Shown piece after piece: positions 59,301-64,000 of a DNA stretch of 64,000 bases. A model generated the notes under the pieces. The model was given only the letters and a program-made list of their open reading frames with translations. It had not been told where the DNA came from and searched no databases. This stretch comes from Pipra filicauda (taxonomy: Eukaryota > Chordata > Aves > Passeriformes > Pipridae). Made by a program: the position numbers and the translations under genes. The stretch covers positions 4,025,927 to 4,089,926 of the forward strand of contig NW_024104620.1 of the NCBI RefSeq assembly GCF_003945595.2. The letters run 5' to 3'. Every line of letters begins with the position of its first letter. Positions within the stretch are counted from its first letter, which is position 1.

Positions 59301-62300
59301 TTAATAAAATTACTTTCTTCTCCTGCACTGTTTGCACTTGGCTATATATTTAAACACCTTGCACAGAAAGGACACACTCTTGCTCACAAGTGTTTTTGTT
59401 TCACTACAGGAGGAAAGCTGTACTAATATCAACATGCTGATGATGCATTTTAACTAATGAAGCTCTTGCAGCCAGGGCTGTTTTTGTTTGCCTCGCCACA
59501 GCTCTAAAAGATTTATGAGTCCGTTTACACGGCCAACAAATTCCACAAGGTGCAGTTCTTCCTCACGCAGGCAAACGAGACGTGCAGTGTAAGACAGACA
59601 ACTGCACCCTGCTCAAGCAGTGTCTGCTCCTTTGCTGCTCCAGTTCTGCAGGGAACCACCAAACAGCACACAGGCAAGGAGCTGCAGCGGATCTTTCTGC
59701 TCTGCCACAGAGCATCACATTCAGCGTCCAAAAAGCAAACTTCAGCACGCACATCATCCCAGGTCACCACTCAGCTCCAGTCCCCAGCTTAGGGAAAGCC
59801 AGTGATGAGTCTCCTGTGTGGTACCAGCTACTCCTACCTTGACAAGAGGCATCTCCCGGGCCTGCTGAATGAGCAGATGCAATTCATTAATCTGCTGGCG
59901 AACGAGGGGTGGGACGGGATTACAGCAGGCAATGATGCCCTGGGGTTCTCTAAAGAGAGAGGAGGAAAATTCAGTGTGCTGTATTTATGGCCAATATGTC
60001 AGGTATTTGCATTCCAAGGATGTGCAATGGGATATAACCACGGTCCTGACTGTGACAGAGCAAGACAAGTCAGATTAATATGTCAAAGTTTATTCTCTGT
60101 GATAAAATTCTTCTGTATCAGTTTGTGCAGACAAGGAGAAGCCATTAAGTCAGCTCTCCTCTCATTTAACTTTTCTGTGGTCTGACTCTCCTCATCATCA
60201 TTTCATTCAGTATTCACCTATGAAAGCTGAGCCCAGCAGTGGGCCTACCTTTAAAGATGCATTTTTATTACTCTCAAGTATGGATGTTAGATGATGAGTG
60301 CCAAGTGGTCAAGGAAAATGTTGTGTAAATCGGGTATTTCAAGGGATCTGCCCCTTGCCCTTCCCAACCCTCTAGGAAGTGCAAAAAAGCCCAAATAAAT
60401 GCTATGGGGGAACTCATCCCTCTCTTGTTCTGTAATAGTGTGGGAATCTCGGGAATTTGTGACATAGAACAATGCAAAGGAATGTGGTTTATTAGGGGAA
60501 TAAAGTCAGAGATGTATCCCAGAGGTCTGGAGCCTTCCCAAGGAGTATTGCTATTTATTTCTCTTCCAAACTGAACAACTATAGAGAAAAGCAGTACTGG
60601 CAGCTGGAAGGAAATCAGAAATCATTACACACTAGGAAGGAACTTGCTGGATACTAAAATCAAATAAGACTCCTTCAGGGTGGACTGAACTTACTTGGGC
60701 AGCTCCTCTGAGATCTTCAACAGCATATGATTTGGGAGCACATATCTACAACACAAAGAGGCGGTGTGAACGTAACAGAATGTTAAAAGCACTTAAAAAA
60801 ACCTCCAAAGTGCACAACTCTGCCCCAATTACAAGGTCTGAGAAGATGACATCAGTTAAAAAGAAAAGGAATTAAGTAGGACTGATCTAGGTACCTGTAA
60901 GAATTTACTGCTAATGTAACAGGACTTCTGAGCAACAAGCAGCCTGAGGCAGTACAGTGATTTCTACAAAGTGGTTCCATCTCAGGGGTGGAAGGGGCAC
61001 AATCCAAGAGATTTATTGAAGTATTAAGCCAGTGTCCATAACAAAAGACTTCCTACCCTGTGCTCTCGTCCTCTTGACGTGCTATCTTGTCCCTCCATGC
61101 GAACAGCAACCTAAATGCTGCCAGCTGCTGGGTGTCGAGGTGTTTTTTCTGCCTCCTGTAGAGCTCAAGGTAGGATTCATCTGTGAAGAGGGGCTTGATG
61201 TATTTCTGGACAGGAAAAAAAGAAACACTCGTGATCAGTATTGGATTTGTGCTTTCTAGTTTGCCTTGCTCCACTGAGACAGAGAATCTCACACAGACAT
61301 CAGGGGACTGAATGCACTCTGGTACAATGTGTCTTGAGCTTTTATCCTAAATGATTGCTAGGAGCCTATTCCTGAAAAACATACATCTCATCCATTTTTA
61401 GGGGAAAACCACCCTCATCAACTCCAGGAGGAGCTTCAGTATCTTCAAGCTTCTCTATATTACACAAGGCCTATTTTCATAGACAGTATTTTCCAGGCAC
61501 AACGTAGTTGTCTCATAAGGCAACTCCAGCGAGGCTTTGAACTTCTAGGAACATCCAGCAGAACTGGAAATGTAACATCTCTCTTGGAAAAGACACACTT
61601 GAATGCAGTGTGAGGCCAAGGAGTGCTAACATTCAAAAAACAGCAGGAAGGCACCTCAATCCAAGGATTTTAGCTAGTGAAACAAATGACTGCACATGAC
61701 TGAGGCAGAGTTTATAAAGCTCATTTCAGATACACGAAGAGGAAAACAACCAGTGTTTATGTAAGAGAGTAGAACAGGCAAAGGACCCTCTGTCCCAAGC
61801 CCATACCCTGATCCAGGTAATCCATCCAGGTGAGGCTTTACCTTCAGGCAGATGTCCCTGCTGCGCTGCCACACAACCTGCAGCTGCGTGGGCTGCTCGT
61901 TCCCTCTCTCCCACAGTGCCTCCCTCATTTTGTCATAGATGTAGAGCAAGTAGTGAGTGTCATCACGGGCATACTGCATCATTTCTTCTGGCAAAGGGCT
62001 ACAAAAAGAGCCACAATTACACCAACATGTTTCAGTTGTCCCACCAAACTGCCACTTTCCTCTTGCAAGGCATATTAGTGCAAACTGGACACGAGACATG
62101 CCAAGAACTAACATGGGAATTCCTCTGTTTCCTTGCTGAAGGATTTGTTGGGCCACAGCAGTAACATGCTGTGCCCCCTCCAATTCATATGGCATCCTGT
62201 TCACAGTCCTGCCAGAGAGCAGGACTGCCCTGCAGCTGAGTCAGATGGCAGAACTGCTTGCTGTGGTATTTGTCATAACTCTGCTGTCTCTGCAGAGCCT

Positions 62301-63962
62301 ACATAAAGTAGATTTAGGATCTCTGTGGTGTGTAGGGTGCACCTGCACAGCCCAAGCTCCCTGCTCCAACAGCACCTTGTACAGGTGACAGTGTTTCCGT
62401 GGGGGCTCTGGGGGAGCAAATACAGACTGACTCCATAACACTGCAGTGGTTAAGCACTGTTCCACACTCAAACTTAAGGCACAGCCAAGGTGAATGCTGT
62501 GCTCATTCACTTTGAGACTAACCTATAACTATGGGTCTTGCAACTAGAAGCTCTAGCAGTGCAAACAAGGAGAAAGAGCTACCTGGCAGCTCCAGCCCAT
62601 TTAGGGGTCAGTTTTTACCGTATCCTCCAGTCAGCCAGCTGGTACTTCTTGTCAGCATCTACACTGCAATACAGCTTTAGCAGGTGTTCCAAAGAATGCC
62701 TGCCAAGATTGAGGAGCCGAGCAGCTTGGTGAGTATCAAACATGTTCACCAAGTACAGACCAAAGTCTCTCTGCAGCCATTCCACGTCTGAATCAGCACC
62801 ATGAAGGACCTTGAAAAGCAAAACAAGTTGGGAATGATACAAAGAACATTTCTACTCCAGGCTGGTGGTGCTGTGTTTTCATATTCATGTGTCTAGGATG
62901 AGATTTCTTTTCTCTGTCCTTTACTGTTAAGTACAGAACTACTCAAGGAGTGCAACTGGCAAGTAGTTCACCACTTACATCGAGGAAAGAGGTCCATGAA
63001 CAAATGACAGTGAGAGCAGAGCCAAGTGTGATTTTAAGTATAATAAAACTTAAACTAAACCAATAATGATAATAAAAAAGGGAATTGTGGTGAGTTTGGC
63101 AGCTGACCTTCACAATGGCAGGGTCTGTGAAGGTCTCATTGAGGATGTTCAGGTCGCTGCGCAGCTCCAGGGCATCAATAATGAAATCTTCTGTTCGAGT
63201 GGAAATCTGCATCAGACATGTCAAGCCCAGGAAGCTCCTGTAGGAATGGTGCTGAAAGTGGGGAAGAGAGGTGTAAACTAGGATTCATTACAGAAGTAAT
63301 GCCATAAAACAAACAGCACCCCAAATGAAGGAAGGAAAGGACTTCTTTAAGAAAAAAGACAACTGGATAATCAAACTTTCTCTTTGCAGTCATTAAGATG
63401 ACATAAAAAAACCATGGGATGAACTGAAAGAAGATCAAATTCAGCTAGAAGTGGGCAGCCAGTCCAACGACTGGAAAACTTATAGTATTGACACTATTTA
63501 ATTCAACTTTCATTCAACTCTCATGTCAAAAAGTACAAAAAAACCCAGAAAATGACAAAACAGACTAGAAGAATATAATGGTCTCCTAGGTCCTAAAAGT
63601 ACACGTGTAACTTTTAAGCAGAAAAGGCGATTTGATTACCTCCAAATCCAGGGCAAACTCTTTACAGTTCATAAGCTTTTCATTCAGTTCTACCAGCTCA
63701 TCCAGTGTGGTGATAAAGTGACAGGGTGTTTCCTCCATGGGCCTGTACATCTGGCAGAGCACATGAATTAGGCATGGTATGTTCTCTGTCAACTCCCACC
63801 CCCACCTCCACCCTCAGATCTGAAATTTGTCAAGTATGGCTGTAAATGTACTGCAGCTGCAGCTGCAAATTACAGTGGGCACCAACCTGGAGTTCTGGTT
63901 TCTTGAGAACTCCATCTGGTGGAGAGAAATGCTCCAGTTCATACTGGTAAGGGTGGGCAAAC
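53306..63962 (-). CDS. EXOSC10: Exosome component 10 (RRP6), 3' part, 19 coding exons; 5' end outside window
   Basis: Exons: 63887-63962, 63640-63750, 63108-63251, 62619-62809, 61842-61998, 61057-61205, 60695-60745, 59838-59949, 59146-59196, 58549-58627, 58249-58385, 57864-57959, 57172-57246, 56671-56758, 56382-56455, 55652-55820, 55114-55175, 53916-53989, 53306-53336. All have GT/AG borders and continuous phase; together they encode about 641 residues, from near human residue 254 ([12 protein letters not shown]) to the stop. The protein is the nuclear and nucleolar 3'-5' exoribonuclease of the RNA exosome. The DEDD-Y catalytic set is complete: EFALDLE (Asp, Glu), [11 protein letters not shown] (Asp) and [11 protein letters not shown] (Tyr, Asp). 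The HRDC domain spans [20 protein letters not shown] to about [12 protein letters not shown]. The C-terminal region is basic and lysine-rich with a [22 protein letters not shown] linker. It ends [10 protein letters not shown], where human has RGFRYNWPQR. Confidence 0.97.
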
Positions 63963-64000
63963 CTGTGGAAATTAGGAAGATAAGCACAGGCTAAATCCCA

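Overview
The window is vertebrate nuclear DNA, most likely from a bird. Three fragments carry typical avian CR1 LINE 3' ends, the introns are short, CpG-island promoters are compact, and the order TARDBP–MASP2–SRM–EXOSC10 matches the syntenic block known from human 1p36.22 and avian microchromosomes. Species cannot be fixed from the sequence alone. Exon coordinates below were read directly from GT/AG boundaries with phase bookkeeping; family identities rest on recalled protein families, not on a database search.

Layout. 165-525 is a CR1 fragment. 560-1430 is the TARDBP CpG-island promoter with a non-coding exon. 1439-4552 codes for a complete 414-residue TDP-43 on the + strand, followed by a long, apparently conserved 3' UTR to about 7320. 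7321-17284 holds no exon I can support. 17285-19344 (- strand) holds the signal peptide, CUB1 and EGF exons of MASP2, but the CUB2, CCP and serine-protease exons expected at lower coordinates were not found. 19345-34404 is gene-poor. 34508-37892 (- strand) is a complete two-exon cortistatin/somatostatin-2 gene with a TATA box and a CRE-like site. 38031-45440 is gene-poor and contains a CR1 and simple repeats. 46086-50929 (- strand) is a complete eight-exon spermidine synthase gene (SRM) with a CpG-island promoter. 51255-51675 is another CR1. 53306-63962 (- strand) holds the last 19 coding exons of EXOSC10; the 5' part lies beyond the right edge.

The genes are not an operon or a pathway. TDP-43 is an RNA-binding splicing regulator, MASP2 belongs to the lectin complement pathway, CORT/SST2 is a neuropeptide, SRM makes spermidine, and EXOSC10 is the nuclear exosome RNase. 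The most notable points are the MAp19-like truncated MASP2 locus, the placement of the somatostatin-family gene next to MASP2 (echoing the MASP1–SST linkage on human 3q27), and the TARDBP 3' UTR with its autoregulatory-type elements.
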